The notes under the pieces: model-generated
Databases searched by the model: none
What the model was told of the DNA's origin: nothing
The model's input: only the letters and a program-made list of their open reading frames with translations
Made by a program: the position numbers and the translations under genes
Shown: positions 50,883-59,587 of the stretch, piece by piece
Layout: every line of letters begins with the position of its first letter
How positions within the stretch are numbered: position 1 is the first letter of the stretch
Assembly (NCBI RefSeq): GCF_004363955.1
Contig: NZ_SNZR01000011.1
Span: 186,001 to 250,000 of the forward strand
DNA length: 64,000 nt
Source: Enterovirga rhinocerotis
GTDB taxonomy: Bacteria; Pseudomonadota; Alphaproteobacteria; Rhizobiales; Beijerinckiaceae
Direction of reading: 5' to 3'

Positions 50883-52772
50883 TCAATGCCCCTTCCTCGC
50901 GAGCCGCGTGCCGGGGACGGGAATGACGAGGAGGATATGCACGCCGTCCGGCTCGGTCGAACGCTCGAACTTGCCGCGCAGCTGATGCTCGATGACGGAG
51001 GTGATCAGCCGTGATCCGAAGCCGCCGCCCTGCACGCCGGCCGCGATCCGCGCGCAGCCGCTTTCCTGCCAGGTGATCTGCAACATTCCCCCGCTGAGAC
51101 GCGATGCGAGATCGATGCGCCCGGCAGGAGCGGCCAGCGCGCCATACTTGGCCGAGTTGGTGGCAAGCTCGTGAAAGACGAGCGCGAACGCGGTCATCTG
51201 GCCTGGATCGAGGGGGATGTCGTCCCCGCCGATATTGATCCGGCCCTCCTCCTGAGCGATCCGGTACGGCTCCAGCAAGCGGCGCATCAGTTCAAGCAGC
51301 GCATCGTCGGCGCCCGACCCCGCTTCGGCCTCGCGCAGCCTGATGAGGTTGTGGGAGTGATGGAGAGCATCCAGGCGCCCCCTCAGGCGTGAGGCGAAGG
51401 AGGACAGGTCGTGATCCTCTCGCTGGGTCAGGCCGATCAGCCCTTGCGTCAACGCGAAGAAGTTCTTGACCCTGTGGTCGAGTTCCCGGGCCACCAATGC
51501 GCGTTCGGCTTCGATCAGCTTGGCGTCGTGGATATCGACGAGCGTGCCGATCCAACTGGCGGCCTGCTGCCGGCTGTCGCGAATGGGCAGCGCGGTCGCC
51601 TCCATCCATCGGTACTCGCCGGAGCTGTCCCGATGGCGCGCGACCGACCGGAACCTCTCGCCGGCCGTGATGGCCGCGCGCCAGTGCTCGACGACGAGCG
51701 TCCGATCGTCGGCATGGACGAAGGAGGGCCAGTTCCAGACCTCTTCGTCTTCGTCCTCGCATCCGGTGAACTCGAACCAGCGCCGATTGGCATAGGTCGC
51801 GCGGCCGTCCTGGTCCCATTCGAAGATCACGTGAGGGAGCGTTTCCGCATAGGTCCGAAAGCGCTCCTCGCTTTCGGCCAGCGCCGCGGCGGTCTCGACC
51901 TGTTCGGTGACGTCGACGGCGGTGCCGAGAAACGACACGGGAGCCTCGTCGTTGCCGTGGCGGATCCGTCCGGACGCGACGATCCAGCGCGTTCCCTCAT
52001 CGCCCACGACGCGATGCTGACAGCGATAGTTTCCATCGACCTTGGCCTGGTCGAACGCCGCCATGACCAGCATCCGATCGTCCGGATGGATGCCCGAGAT
52101 GAAGAGCCCCTTGTCGGCTCCTTTCTCCGCGACCCCGGGATTGACGCCGTGCAGCCGCGCGTAGCGCTCGTCCGAGCGGACGGTTTCCGTTCGGAAATCG
52201 ACCTCCCAGGTTCCGACGATCCCGCCGGCGGCGAGGGCCAGCCTCAGACGTTCGCGCGAATGCTCGAGCTCGCGCAGGGCCTTCACGCGCGTGGTCGTCT
52301 CGACACTGATGACGAGAGCGCCATGCACGCGGCCCGTCGAGTCCATGATCGGCGTGAATTCGAGGTCGAACCAGACCTTATCGGACCGCCCCAGCCGACG
52401 CAGCCTGTAGGGGATGTCGTCGAAGCGGGCCGAGGCGCCCGCAAAGATCCGCCCCAGCATTTTGGTGTAGAAGCCTGCGGCCGCGGGCAGAACCTCCGCG
52501 ATGGGGCGCCCCAGAGCGAAGTCGTATTCCTCGCCGAACATCGCGCGAATGGCATCGTTGTACAGGACGACGCCGTCGCGGCCGATCAGAACCGCCATGG
52601 GCGTCGAGGACAGGAGGGCGGTCCGACACACGCTTCGCAATTCGATCGACCATCCGTCGACGGCGCCGGCGGTGGACGCCGCCCAATCGAACTGCCGGAT
52701 ACGCTCATGCATCGCGCTCCGCATGGCGGAGGTGCCGACCGATTCAGCGGGCGTGAAGTATCCGATCGGCAT
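50883..52772 (-). CDS. PAS-domain HWE-family sensor histidine kinase
   Basis: A 629-residue soluble kinase. A first sensing domain spans about residues 50-160 and PAS domains about 175-292 and 300-418 (each ending in VDVTE- or VDIHD-type linkers). The kinase core follows, with phosphoacceptor His433 in RELDHRVKNFFALTQGL, N-box FHELATNSAKYGAL and WQES, which define the HWE family. It has no membrane segment or cognate response regulator nearby. HWE kinases often feed the PhyR/EcfG general-stress pathway or act as light or redox sensors; no flavin-binding Cys motif was seen. Confidence 0.9.
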   Translation of the reverse strand: MPIGYFTPAESVGTSAMRSAMHERIRQFDWAASTAGAVDGWSIELRSVCRTALLSSTPMAVLIGRDGVVLYNDAIRAMFGEEYDFALGRPIAEVLPAAAGFYTKMLGRIFAGASARFDDIPYRLRRLGRSDKVWFDLEFTPIMDSTGRVHGALVISVETTTRVKALRELEHSRERLRLALAAGGIVGTWEVDFRTETVRSDERYARLHGVNPGVAEKGADKGLFISGIHPDDRMLVMAAFDQAKVDGNYRCQHRVVGDEGTRWIVASGRIRHGNDEAPVSFLGTAVDVTEQVETAAALAESEERFRTYAETLPHVIFEWDQDGRATYANRRWFEFTGCEDEDEEVWNWPSFVHADDRTLVVEHWRAAITAGERFRSVARHRDSSGEYRWMEATALPIRDSRQQAASWIGTLVDIHDAKLIEAERALVARELDHRVKNFFALTQGLIGLTQREDHDLSSFASRLRGRLDALHHSHNLIRLREAEAGSGADDALLELMRRLLEPYRIAQEEGRINIGGDDIPLDPGQMTAFALVFHELATNSAKYGALAAPAGRIDLASRLSGGMLQITWQESGCARIAAGVQGGGFGSRLITSVIEHQLRGKFERSTEPDGVHILLVIPVPGTRLARKGH

Positions 52773-53114
52773 CCCCAGCCCCTATCCCCAAGATCGGCAG
52801 CGACGCCGTGACGGCAGACGTCCTTGTGCCAATACTCTGTCTGAAAATGCCCGGCACTGTTCTTGTACGATGGCCTTCCGTCGGCTTCCGCAGATCGAGG
52901 GCCACCCGCCGACGATACAGCCTCCCGGCACGCATCGAAAGGTCCTCACGTCCTTTGAGGCTCGCAAGGCCTTCCGGAACCATCCGCCCACCGGCCGGTT
53001 GAGGGGCCGCTGCGCGTTCAAACCATGGCCGACGGGCCCGGCCGCGCTCGGCGGGTCTCAGTCCGGCGCGGCGAAAATCCGGCTCGCAACTGCGTCTGAG
53101 AAGGACAATCAGCC
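52773..53114. other. intergenic stretch between divergent genes
   Basis: About 340 bases between the kinase (-) and the short-chain dehydrogenase (+). It must hold both promoters, but no clear box, RNA or conserved frame could be picked out. Confidence 0.5.
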
Positions 53115-53972
53115 ATGACGAAACGCAAGACCGTCCTCATCACGGGGGCCGGAACCGGCTTTGGTCGCGACGTCTCGTTCATGCTCGCGGAGCAAGGGCT
53201 CGACGTGATCGCGACGGTCGAGGCCGTGGCCCAGATTCACGGCCTCAGGACGGAAGCGCGGGAGAGAGATCTCCCGATCCGCGTCGAGAAGCTCGATATC
53301 ACCGATGAGAACGATCGCCTGCGCGCGGCCGCCTGGGACGTCGACGTGCTGGTCAACAACGCCGCCATTTCGGAAGGCGGCGCCGTGGTCGACCTGCCCG
53401 AGGACAAGCTGCGCGAACAGTTCGAGGTGAATGTCTTCGGCACCGTTCTGCTCACCCAGGCGATCGCCCGGACCTTCGTTCGGAGGAAGGCGGGCAAGAT
53501 CGTCTTCGTCTCGTCGGTCGCAGGCCTGACGACGGATCCCTTCGCCGGAGCCTATTCCGCGACGAAACACGCCCTCGAAGCGTTTGCGGAAGCGCTCCGC
53601 AAGGAATTGCAGGAATTCGGTGTCCAGATCGCGGTCGTCAACCCGGGTCCCATTCTGACCGGGTTCAACGACCGCATGTTCGAGGCTCCGTCGCATTGGC
53701 ATCCGCAGGACAGCGAGGATCTGGTCTTCGACTATCGGAAGCTCGCCTTTCCGCACGAACAATACGACCCCCGGCAGGTCTCGGAGACGATTGCGAAGGT
53801 GGTCACGGGCGAGATCGAGACCTATCGAAACCTCGTTCCGAAGGAGATCGAGCCCGAGGCGAAGGAGCAGATGGCGGAGGTCTGGGAGCGCAAGGTCGGC
53901 ACGACCGCAACTCGCCACGAGCTGGTCCAGAAGGCCTACGACATCGATCCGGCGACGCCCAACGGAAAGTAG
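53115..53972 (+). CDS. short-chain dehydrogenase/reductase (SDR)
   Basis: A 285-residue classical SDR: cofactor motif TGAGTGFG, structural NNAA (VLVNNAAISEGG), catalytic Ser in IVFVSSVAGL and YSATKHA (YxxxK). Oxidises or reduces an unknown alcohol or ketone with NAD(P)(H). The C-terminal 80 residues extend past the core. GAAGGACAA precedes the ATG. Confidence 0.88.
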   Translation: MTKRKTVLITGAGTGFGRDVSFMLAEQGLDVIATVEAVAQIHGLRTEARERDLPIRVEKLDITDENDRLRAAAWDVDVLVNNAAISEGGAVVDLPEDKLREQFEVNVFGTVLLTQAIARTFVRRKAGKIVFVSSVAGLTTDPFAGAYSATKHALEAFAEALRKELQEFGVQIAVVNPGPILTGFNDRMFEAPSHWHPQDSEDLVFDYRKLAFPHEQYDPRQVSETIAKVVTGEIETYRNLVPKEIEPEAKEQMAEVWERKVGTTATRHELVQKAYDIDPATPNGK

Positions 53973-54068
53973 GCGGTTTCTCGCGGAGCGTCGGTTCCTC
54001 GGCCGCGAGTTCCTCGCGAGCGGGTCGCGCCGGTCCGCGGCTTCATCTGCTGAGACCAGTGATTTCGG

Positions 54069-54140
54069 TGCCGGCGGAGAGGATCGAACTCCCGACCTTC
54101 GGTTTACAAAACCGCTGCACTACCGCTGTGCTACGCCGGC
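54069..54140 (-). tRNA. tRNA-Thr (anticodon TGT)
   Basis: A 72-base cloverleaf: acceptor GCCGGCG / CGCCGGC, D-arm GCACAGCGGTAGTGC, anticodon loop TTTGTAA (TGT), T-arm GGGAG-TTCGATC-CTCTC, discriminator A. The following bases are CCG, so CCA is not encoded and must be added after transcription. Confidence 0.93.
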
Positions 54141-54212
54141 TGCCGACGCGCTCCGGTATCATGGTGCGGGCCGGACAGGAAGCGTCGAGCGCCCTCCGCA
54201 CGGATCGCCAAC

Positions 54213-54239
54213 GAAAAGCCCCGGCGCAAGGCCGGGGCT
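54213..54239 (-). terminator. intrinsic terminator of the MHS transporter gene
   Basis: On the minus strand, perfect 9-bp stem AGCCCCGGC / GCCGGGGCT with a 5-base loop followed by TTTT, 40 bases after the transporter stop. Confidence 0.75.
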
Positions 54240-54278
54240 GGAGGTGGCGCGAGGCGCCCTGTGGTGGAGGATCGGGCC

Positions 54279-56057
54279 TTATTTCTCGCCCTGGTAGGCG
54301 AAGATGTCGCGATCCTTGGTCTCCTTCACGAAGAGAAGGCCGATCACGAAGGTCATCAGTGCGAAGCAGACCGGGTACCAGAGGCCGTAATAGATGTCCC
54401 CGGTCGCCGCGACCATCGCGAAGGAGGTCGGTGGCAGAAGACCGCCGAACCAGCCGTTGCCGATGTGGTAGGGCAGCGACATCGCCGTGTAGCGGATCCG
54501 GGTCGGGAAGGACTCGACCAGTGCCGCCGCGATCGGCCCGTAGACCGCCGTCACGTAGAGGACGAGGATCAGAAGGATGCCGATGGCCTTCAGCGCGGTC
54601 GGGTTGACGATCGCGTCGAAGAACCCGTTGACCCTCAGGATCGTCGGATCGTTCGCGGCCGGATAGCCGACCTTCGTCGCCGCCGCGTTGAACCCCGCGA
54701 TGTTGGCGTTGATCGCGTTCACCGCGGGCCGGGAGGGCACTGCGGGCGAGGTCCCCGCAGCCGGCACCGCCGGCTGGACGGGACTCGCCCCCAGGATCGG
54801 TGCCTCCGTGCCGTTGAACGTGACCTTCGGCGCAGTCCCTGCCGGTGCCGCCACGAACTCGTACTTGATCGCGGCGCGGGCGAGCGCGACGCGGGCGATG
54901 TCGCAGGGCTGCGTGAAGTTCCGGATCCCGACCGGATCGAAGACCGAGCCGCAGAAGGCCGGATCGGACGTCACCTGGACCTTCGCCGTCGCGAGGGCGT
55001 GTTCCAGCTTCGGGCTCACCACCGAGGTCAGCATCTTGAACAGCGGGAAGAAGGTGATGGCGGCGATGAGGCAGCCTCCGAGGATGATCGGCTTGCGGCC
55101 GATCTTGTCGGACAGGGCCCCGAAGAAGATGAAGCCGCCGGTTCCGAGGATGAGAGACCAGGCGATCAGCACGTTCGCCGTCAGCAGGTCCACCTTCAGG
55201 ATGTTCTGGAGGAAGAACAGTGCGTAGAACTGTCCCGTGTACCAGACCACCGCCTGGCCCACGACCAGGCCGAGGAGGGCGATGATGACGATCTTGGCGT
55301 TCTTCCACTGGCCGAAGGCTTCGGAGAGCGGCGCCTTCGACTGGGTCCCTTCCTCCTTCATCTTCTGGAACGCCGGCGATTCGTTCATCTGAAGCCGGAT
55401 CCAGACGGAGATCGCGAGCAGCACGATCGACAGCAGGAAGGGGATGCGCCAGCCGGCGATCCAGTAACCCTCGCCACGCTGGAAGCCCGCCTCGCCCATC
55501 CACATGCGCAGCGCGAGGATGACCAGCAGGGACAGCAGCAGACCAACCGTCGCCGTGGTCTGGATCCAGCTCGTGTAGAAGCCGCGACGGCCCTGCGGCG
55601 CGTGTTCCGCCACGTAGACGGCCGCGCCGCCGTACTCGCCGCCGAGCGCGAGACCCTGGGCCATGCGCAGGACGATCAGGATGACCGGAGCGATCCAGCC
55701 GATCTGGTCGTAGGAGGGCAGCAGGCCGACGATGAAGGTCGACGTGCCCATGATCACGATCGTGACGAGGAAGGTATATTTGCGTCCGACGAGATCGCCC
55801 AGGCGTCCGAATACGAGAGCGCCGAAGGGGCGGACGAGGAAGCCCGCCGCGAAGGCCAGAAGTGCGAAGACGTTCCGTGTCGTGACGTCGAAGGCGGAAA
55901 AGAATTGCGAGCCGATGATCACGGCAAGCGAGCCGTACAGATAGAAATCATACCATTCGAAGACCGTGCCGAGAGACGAGGCCAGAATGACCTTCCTCTC
56001 CTCCTTGGTCATCGGTCGTGATGCCGCTGCCGTCGTCGGCGTGGCTGTTACAGCCAT
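54279..56057 (-). CDS. MFS transporter of the MHS (ShiA/ProP) family with periplasmic insert
   Basis: A 592-residue inner-membrane symporter. MHS features: SSLGTVFEWYDFYLYGSLA, FGRLGDLVGRKYTF, GLALGGEYGGAAVYVAEHAPQGRRGFYTSW and FFGALSDKIGRKP. Typical MHS proteins have about 430-450 residues. The excess is a hydrophilic segment at about residues 345-487, between TM9 and TM10 and so periplasmic, carrying Cys369 and Cys385 and a Pro/Ala-rich stretch. It probably imports a small organic acid, shikimate-like compound or osmolyte. It has its own terminator. Confidence 0.88.
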   Translation of the reverse strand: MAVTATPTTAAASRPMTKEERKVILASSLGTVFEWYDFYLYGSLAVIIGSQFFSAFDVTTRNVFALLAFAAGFLVRPFGALVFGRLGDLVGRKYTFLVTIVIMGTSTFIVGLLPSYDQIGWIAPVILIVLRMAQGLALGGEYGGAAVYVAEHAPQGRRGFYTSWIQTTATVGLLLSLLVILALRMWMGEAGFQRGEGYWIAGWRIPFLLSIVLLAISVWIRLQMNESPAFQKMKEEGTQSKAPLSEAFGQWKNAKIVIIALLGLVVGQAVVWYTGQFYALFFLQNILKVDLLTANVLIAWSLILGTGGFIFFGALSDKIGRKPIILGGCLIAAITFFPLFKMLTSVVSPKLEHALATAKVQVTSDPAFCGSVFDPVGIRNFTQPCDIARVALARAAIKYEFVAAPAGTAPKVTFNGTEAPILGASPVQPAVPAAGTSPAVPSRPAVNAINANIAGFNAAATKVGYPAANDPTILRVNGFFDAIVNPTALKAIGILLILVLYVTAVYGPIAAALVESFPTRIRYTAMSLPYHIGNGWFGGLLPPTSFAMVAATGDIYYGLWYPVCFALMTFVIGLLFVKETKDRDIFAYQGEK

Positions 56058-56278
56058 GGTGTCGTCTCCCCCTTGAGGGTCGATCGTCGCCGGTCGCCCA
56101 CGACGGCGCGGTCTACCCGAGTTCCCGTCGTGGAATAGGCCGTCCCCGAAAACGCGTCGACGGGGGCACTACTTGCCAATTCGTCGTGCAACCTATGTCT
56201 AACGGGTGCTTTCTTGTGACAGCCCCGGGGGGCTATGCTACGGTTTCGGCCAGGAGGCCGGAGTAAGGGAGCGTCGCG

Positions 56279-56944
56279 ATGCGAGCTTTGTCGGGCCTGA
56301 TCCTAGGTGGTTTCGCGGCGTTGGCGCTCCTCTCGGGGGCGTCGGAGGCCGTCGCGCGTGGCGCAGGCGTCGCGGCCGGCGGTCATGCCGGCGGCGGTCG
56401 TGGCGGGGTGGCGTCCCGAGGCGGAGCGGGCTTCCAGGGACACGGCGCGGGCCATGCCGGCCGGGTCCGTCTCGGCCATGGCCATAGCCACGGGCATGTC
56501 GGCGCGTGGGGGCGTCATCACCACCATCATCATCGTCGCTGGGGCGACCACGGCCGGCACGGGGGCTGGTCGGGCGGTCATCATGGTCGCTTCGACCGGT
56601 TCGACCGCCGTGGGGGAAGCTATGGCGCCTACGGGAGCTATGGCGGCGCACCGGCCTACAGCCCGAGCGGCTATCCGGGCGGAGGCTACCAGGACGGTCC
56701 GGTCGTCCAGCCACCGGTCGGCATCCCGCCGTCGCCCGTCGCTCCGCCCGCGCTCTACGTGATCGACGGAAAGGGTGTGAAGCGCGGCCCCTCTGCCTCG
56801 CGGCCGGCCGCCGCGCGGCGCGGCACGCCGCACAGGAGCGGAGCGCGGTCGGCGGGTCCCCTCGTCGCCGATTCGCGCGACGGCGGTGCGAGCGGCGTCG
56901 TCGTCCACAGGGTCGTGGTCAGAGGGAGCCGGCAGGCTCCGTGA
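56279..56944 (+). CDS. exported Gly/His-rich protein with a natural His run
   Basis: A 221-residue protein with a signal peptide (MRALSGLILGGFAALALLSG, cleavage near VARG). It is low complexity: Gly/Arg/His-rich with a run of six His (WGRHHHHHHRRWG), then Tyr/Gly and Pro-rich segments and a basic C-terminus. GGGAG precedes the ATG. Metal binding is plausible from the His content. No family is recognised. Its 3' end overlaps the end of the convergent rlmB gene by 26 bases. Confidence 0.65.
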   Translation: MRALSGLILGGFAALALLSGASEAVARGAGVAAGGHAGGGRGGVASRGGAGFQGHGAGHAGRVRLGHGHSHGHVGAWGRHHHHHHRRWGDHGRHGGWSGGHHGRFDRFDRRGGSYGAYGSYGGAPAYSPSGYPGGGYQDGPVVQPPVGIPPSPVAPPALYVIDGKGVKRGPSASRPAAARRGTPHRSGARSAGPLVADSRDGGASGVVVHRVVVRGSRQAP

Positions 56945-57779
56945 CCGGGGCCGAGAGGGCGTAGAGCGCGATCGCGGCCGCGTTCGATACGTTGAGGCTC
57001 TTGATGGCTCCCGGCATGTCGAGCCGGGCCACCACGTCGCAGACCGAGCGCGTCCGCTGGCGGAGGCCCCGTCCCTCGGCGCCGAGGACGATCACGGTCG
57101 GCCGCGACGCGCCGAGGTCCTGAAGCCTCGCGTCGCCCTCCGAATCGAGGCCGATCCGGCGGAAGCCCCGGCGGCCGAGCTCCTCCAGCGCGTCCGACAG
57201 GTTGCGCACGACGAGTTGCGGCACGTGTTCGAGGCCGCCCGAGGCGGCCTTGGCCAGCACGCCCGTCGCGTTCGGGCTGTGGCGCGCCGTCACCAGCAGC
57301 GCGTCCACCCCGAAGGCCGCCGCGGTGCGCGTGATGGCACCCACATTGTGCGGATCGGTGATCTGGTCGAGCGCGAGCACGAGTGCGTCGGGGCCGAGAT
57401 CGGCGAGTGTCAGGGGCTCGAGCGGGTCGGCCTCGAGATAGACGCCCTGATGGACGGCATCCGGCTCGACGAGGCGGCTGATCTCGTCCGGGCGGACGAG
57501 TTCGGCCCGGCTTTCCACCTCCTGCGCGATATCCGGCCGCTCCTCCTTCAGGCGGCCGAGGGCGTTCTCCGTCAGCAGCAGGCGGCGGATGCGGCGCTTC
57601 GGGTTGCCGAGAGCCTCGATGACGGGATGGAAGCCGTAGAGCAGCGCGGCATCGTCGGGCCGGGCGGCGAGGTCGCGGCGGGGCGGGCGAGGCCCGCCGG
57701 CCCGTGACGGCGGGTGCCAGCTCTTGCGGCCATGCGGCGCGCGCGCCCGGGGCGGCTTCGGGGGAGGTTTCGCGGTCAT
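56919..57779 (-). CDS. rlmB: 23S rRNA 2'-O-methyltransferase RlmB (SpoU/TrmH family)
   Basis: A 286-residue enzyme. A basic, Pro-rich N-terminal tail leads into the substrate-binding domain (LYGFHPVIEALGNPKRRIRRLLLTENA). The SpoU fold carries the knot motifs ALDQITDPHNVGAITRTAAAFG, VLGAEGRGLRQRTRSVCDVVARLDMPG and SLNVSNAAAIALY. It methylates the 2'-O of G2251 in 23S rRNA (E. coli numbering) using SAM. Confidence 0.92.
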   Translation of the reverse strand: MTAKPPPKPPRARAPHGRKSWHPPSRAGGPRPPRRDLAARPDDAALLYGFHPVIEALGNPKRRIRRLLLTENALGRLKEERPDIAQEVESRAELVRPDEISRLVEPDAVHQGVYLEADPLEPLTLADLGPDALVLALDQITDPHNVGAITRTAAAFGVDALLVTARHSPNATGVLAKAASGGLEHVPQLVVRNLSDALEELGRRGFRRIGLDSEGDARLQDLGASRPTVIVLGAEGRGLRQRTRSVCDVVARLDMPGAIKSLNVSNAAAIALYALSAPVTEPAGSL

Positions 57780-57915
57780 GATGCCGTCTTCCGCGAGGCG
57801 CGCGGGTCTGTCCAGTGCGCGGGCGCTCTGGTGTCCGGGCCGCGGCTTCGGTACTGGCTCGGGCAACCAGGGCCGCCGGCCCCAAGAGAAGCCGGCCCCC
57901 GAGAGGAGCATCACC

Positions 57916-58998
57916 GTGACTGCCGCCGTTCCCGACATCATCGACGCCTTCTCCCGGGGCGAGGTCGTCATCGTCACCGACGACGACGACCGCGAGAACG
58001 AAGGCGACCTCGTCGTCGCCGCCTCCCTCTGCACGCCGGAGAAGATGGCCTTCATCATCCGCAACACCTGCGGCATCGTCTGCGCGCCGCTGACGGCGGA
58101 GGAGGCACGGCGCCTGCGGCTCGATCCGATGGTCGCGGCGAACGACGCGCCCCTCGGCACGGCCTTCACGATCACGGTGGACGTCAAGCATGGCCTGACG
58201 ACCGGCATCTCCGCCGAGCAGCGCACGAACACCGTCCGCGCCCTCGCCAACCACAATATGGGCCCGGCCGATTTCGTGCGGCCCGGCCACGTCTTCCCGC
58301 TCATCGCGCGGGACGGGGGCGTCCTGATGCGCTCCGGCCATACCGAGGCGGCGGTCGATCTCTGCCGGCTCGCGGGGCTGCCGCCGGTCGGGGTGATCTG
58401 CGAACTCGCCAATGACGACGGCACGGTGATGAAGGGCGAACAGATCACCGCCTTCGCCGCGAAGCACGGCCTGAAGCAGGTCTCGGTCGCGGATCTGATC
58501 GCCTATCGCCAGTCGCGCGAGAAACTGGTCGAGCGGCTCGCGACCTTCCCGGTCAAGACCGAGTTCGGCACGCTGACGGGCTATTCCTACTCGACGCCCT
58601 TCGACGAGGTTCAGCACTTCGCCTTCGTCTATGGCCGGGTCGGCGACGGGCGCGACATCCTCGCCCGCATGCATCGCGCCAATGTCATGACGGACGTACT
58701 CGGCGGGGGCGAGACCATCCATGCCGCCCTGCGCCGCTTCCAGGAAGAGGGCAGGGGCGTCCTCGTCTATCTGCGCGAGGGCACGGCCGGCGTGCCGGTC
58801 ACGCAATATCCCGATCTCGACGCGCAGCCGGAGGGTTCGGAGCAGGACCGGACGCGGCAATGGCGCGAGGTCGGGGTCGGCGCCCAGATCCTGCGCGATC
58901 TCGGCGTGACCTCCATCCGCAACCTCGGCAGCGTCTCGCGCTCCTTCGTCGGCATTGCCGGGTTCGGGATCGAGCTCGCCGGGCAGGAGCCCATCTGA
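57916..58998 (+). CDS. ribB: RibBA-type riboflavin protein: DHBP synthase with degenerate GTP cyclohydrolase II domain
   Basis: A 360-residue protein. The N-terminal roughly 200 residues are an intact 3,4-dihydroxy-2-butanone-4-phosphate synthase: DDDDRENEGDLV, TTGISAEQR, RSGHTEAAVDLC. The C-terminal half has the outline of GTP cyclohydrolase II, but the three zinc cysteines and the usual RCDCG block are absent (FAFVYGRVGDGRDILARMHRANVM there). It therefore makes the four-carbon riboflavin precursor; GTP hydrolysis needs another gene. GTG 57916 is backed by GAGAGGAG with 7-base spacing. Confidence 0.9.
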   Translation: MTAAVPDIIDAFSRGEVVIVTDDDDRENEGDLVVAASLCTPEKMAFIIRNTCGIVCAPLTAEEARRLRLDPMVAANDAPLGTAFTITVDVKHGLTTGISAEQRTNTVRALANHNMGPADFVRPGHVFPLIARDGGVLMRSGHTEAAVDLCRLAGLPPVGVICELANDDGTVMKGEQITAFAAKHGLKQVSVADLIAYRQSREKLVERLATFPVKTEFGTLTGYSYSTPFDEVQHFAFVYGRVGDGRDILARMHRANVMTDVLGGGETIHAALRRFQEEGRGVLVYLREGTAGVPVTQYPDLDAQPEGSEQDRTRQWREVGVGAQILRDLGVTSIRNLGSVSRSFVGIAGFGIELAGQEPI

Positions 58999-59019
58999 CC
59001 GAACGGCCCGGGCGCTCCT

Positions 59020-59040
59020 CCATCGTCCTGACGACGATGG
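59020..59040 (+). terminator. hairpin after ribB
   Basis: Perfect 8-bp stem CCATCGTC / GACGATGG with a 5-base loop, 22 bases after the ribB stop; no clear T-run follows. Confidence 0.4.
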
Positions 59041-59086
59041 GGTGCGCCGGGTCGAGGCGCCGAACGAGGGTTCGTCCGGCTCGCTC

Positions 59087-59275
59087 TCAATGCGTCAGAG
59101 GCGATGACGCTCCGTGTGGCCGGCGTGGGCTTTCGATATAGCCGGCGCGTTTGGCGGCCTGGACCCGCCGGTTCGCCCGCAGGAGATCCTTCAAGACTTC
59201 GACCTGCTCGTCCTTGTTGAGGAGAGTGCCGTCCTCGATCCGCTGGAGGAGCGACTTGATGGTGTCATTCTTCAC
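59087..59275 (-). CDS. small protein, paralogue A of a tandem pair
   Basis: A 62-residue protein starting GTG 59275 with GAGGAGA correctly spaced upstream: VKNDTIKSLLQRIEDG, then NKDEQVEVLKDLLRANRRVQAAKRAGYIES. About 60% of the core is identical to the product at 59396-59587, both starting with KND-IKSLL. All-helical, no signal peptide, no known family. The pattern of two helices with LRAN and AGY suggests a small protein-binding or DNA-binding adaptor, but this is a guess. Confidence 0.6.
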   Translation of the reverse strand: MKNDTIKSLLQRIEDGTLLNKDEQVEVLKDLLRANRRVQAAKRAGYIESPRRPHGASSPLTH

Positions 59276-59395
59276 GTGGTCTCTCCTCGGAGCGGCTAGG
59301 AGAGCCCTTATCTTGCTGCGCTGCGACATGAAGACGACATATCGGCGCGCGTCCCATCTGGTCCCCCGCTGACGATCGAGTGACCCCTGACGCTC

Positions 59396-59587
59396 CTAGA
59401 GCGGCGTGAACTGATCGTGGATCGCCTGACGAGGGGGCTCGTCATCTGTGTAACCAGCCTGTCTGCTGGCTTCGATCCGTTGATTGGCTCTGAGAAGGTC
59501 CCGAAGAACGAGGAGCTGCTCCTCTTTCGTCAGTGGTTCTCCCTGTTCGATGCGGGCGAGAAGAGACTTGATGTCGTCGTTCTTCAA
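59396..59587 (-). CDS. small protein, paralogue B of a tandem pair
   Basis: A 63-residue protein with core KNDDIKSLLARIEQGEPLTK and EEQLLVLRDLLRANQRIEAS. By alignment with its neighbour the true start is the TTG at 59587 (L-K-N-D), with GAGAGG 7 bases upstream. ATGs at 59602 and 59644 are alternatives. Same strand, 120 bases upstream of paralogue A; two copies kept in step suggest a real gene family of unknown function. Confidence 0.6.
   Translation of the reverse strand: MKNDDIKSLLARIEQGEPLTKEEQLLVLRDLLRANQRIEASRQAGYTDDEPPRQAIHDQFTPL

Noticed and set aside
52773-53114. A 205-codon + strand frame spanning the kinase-SDR gap
   Set aside because: It runs from antisense of the kinase into the SDR start, with no ribosome site or conserved sequence.
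54261-56021. A 586-codon + strand frame opposite the MHS transporter
   Set aside because: Arg/Asp/Glu-rich without domains; the opposite strand encodes a standard 12-helix carrier with its own terminator.
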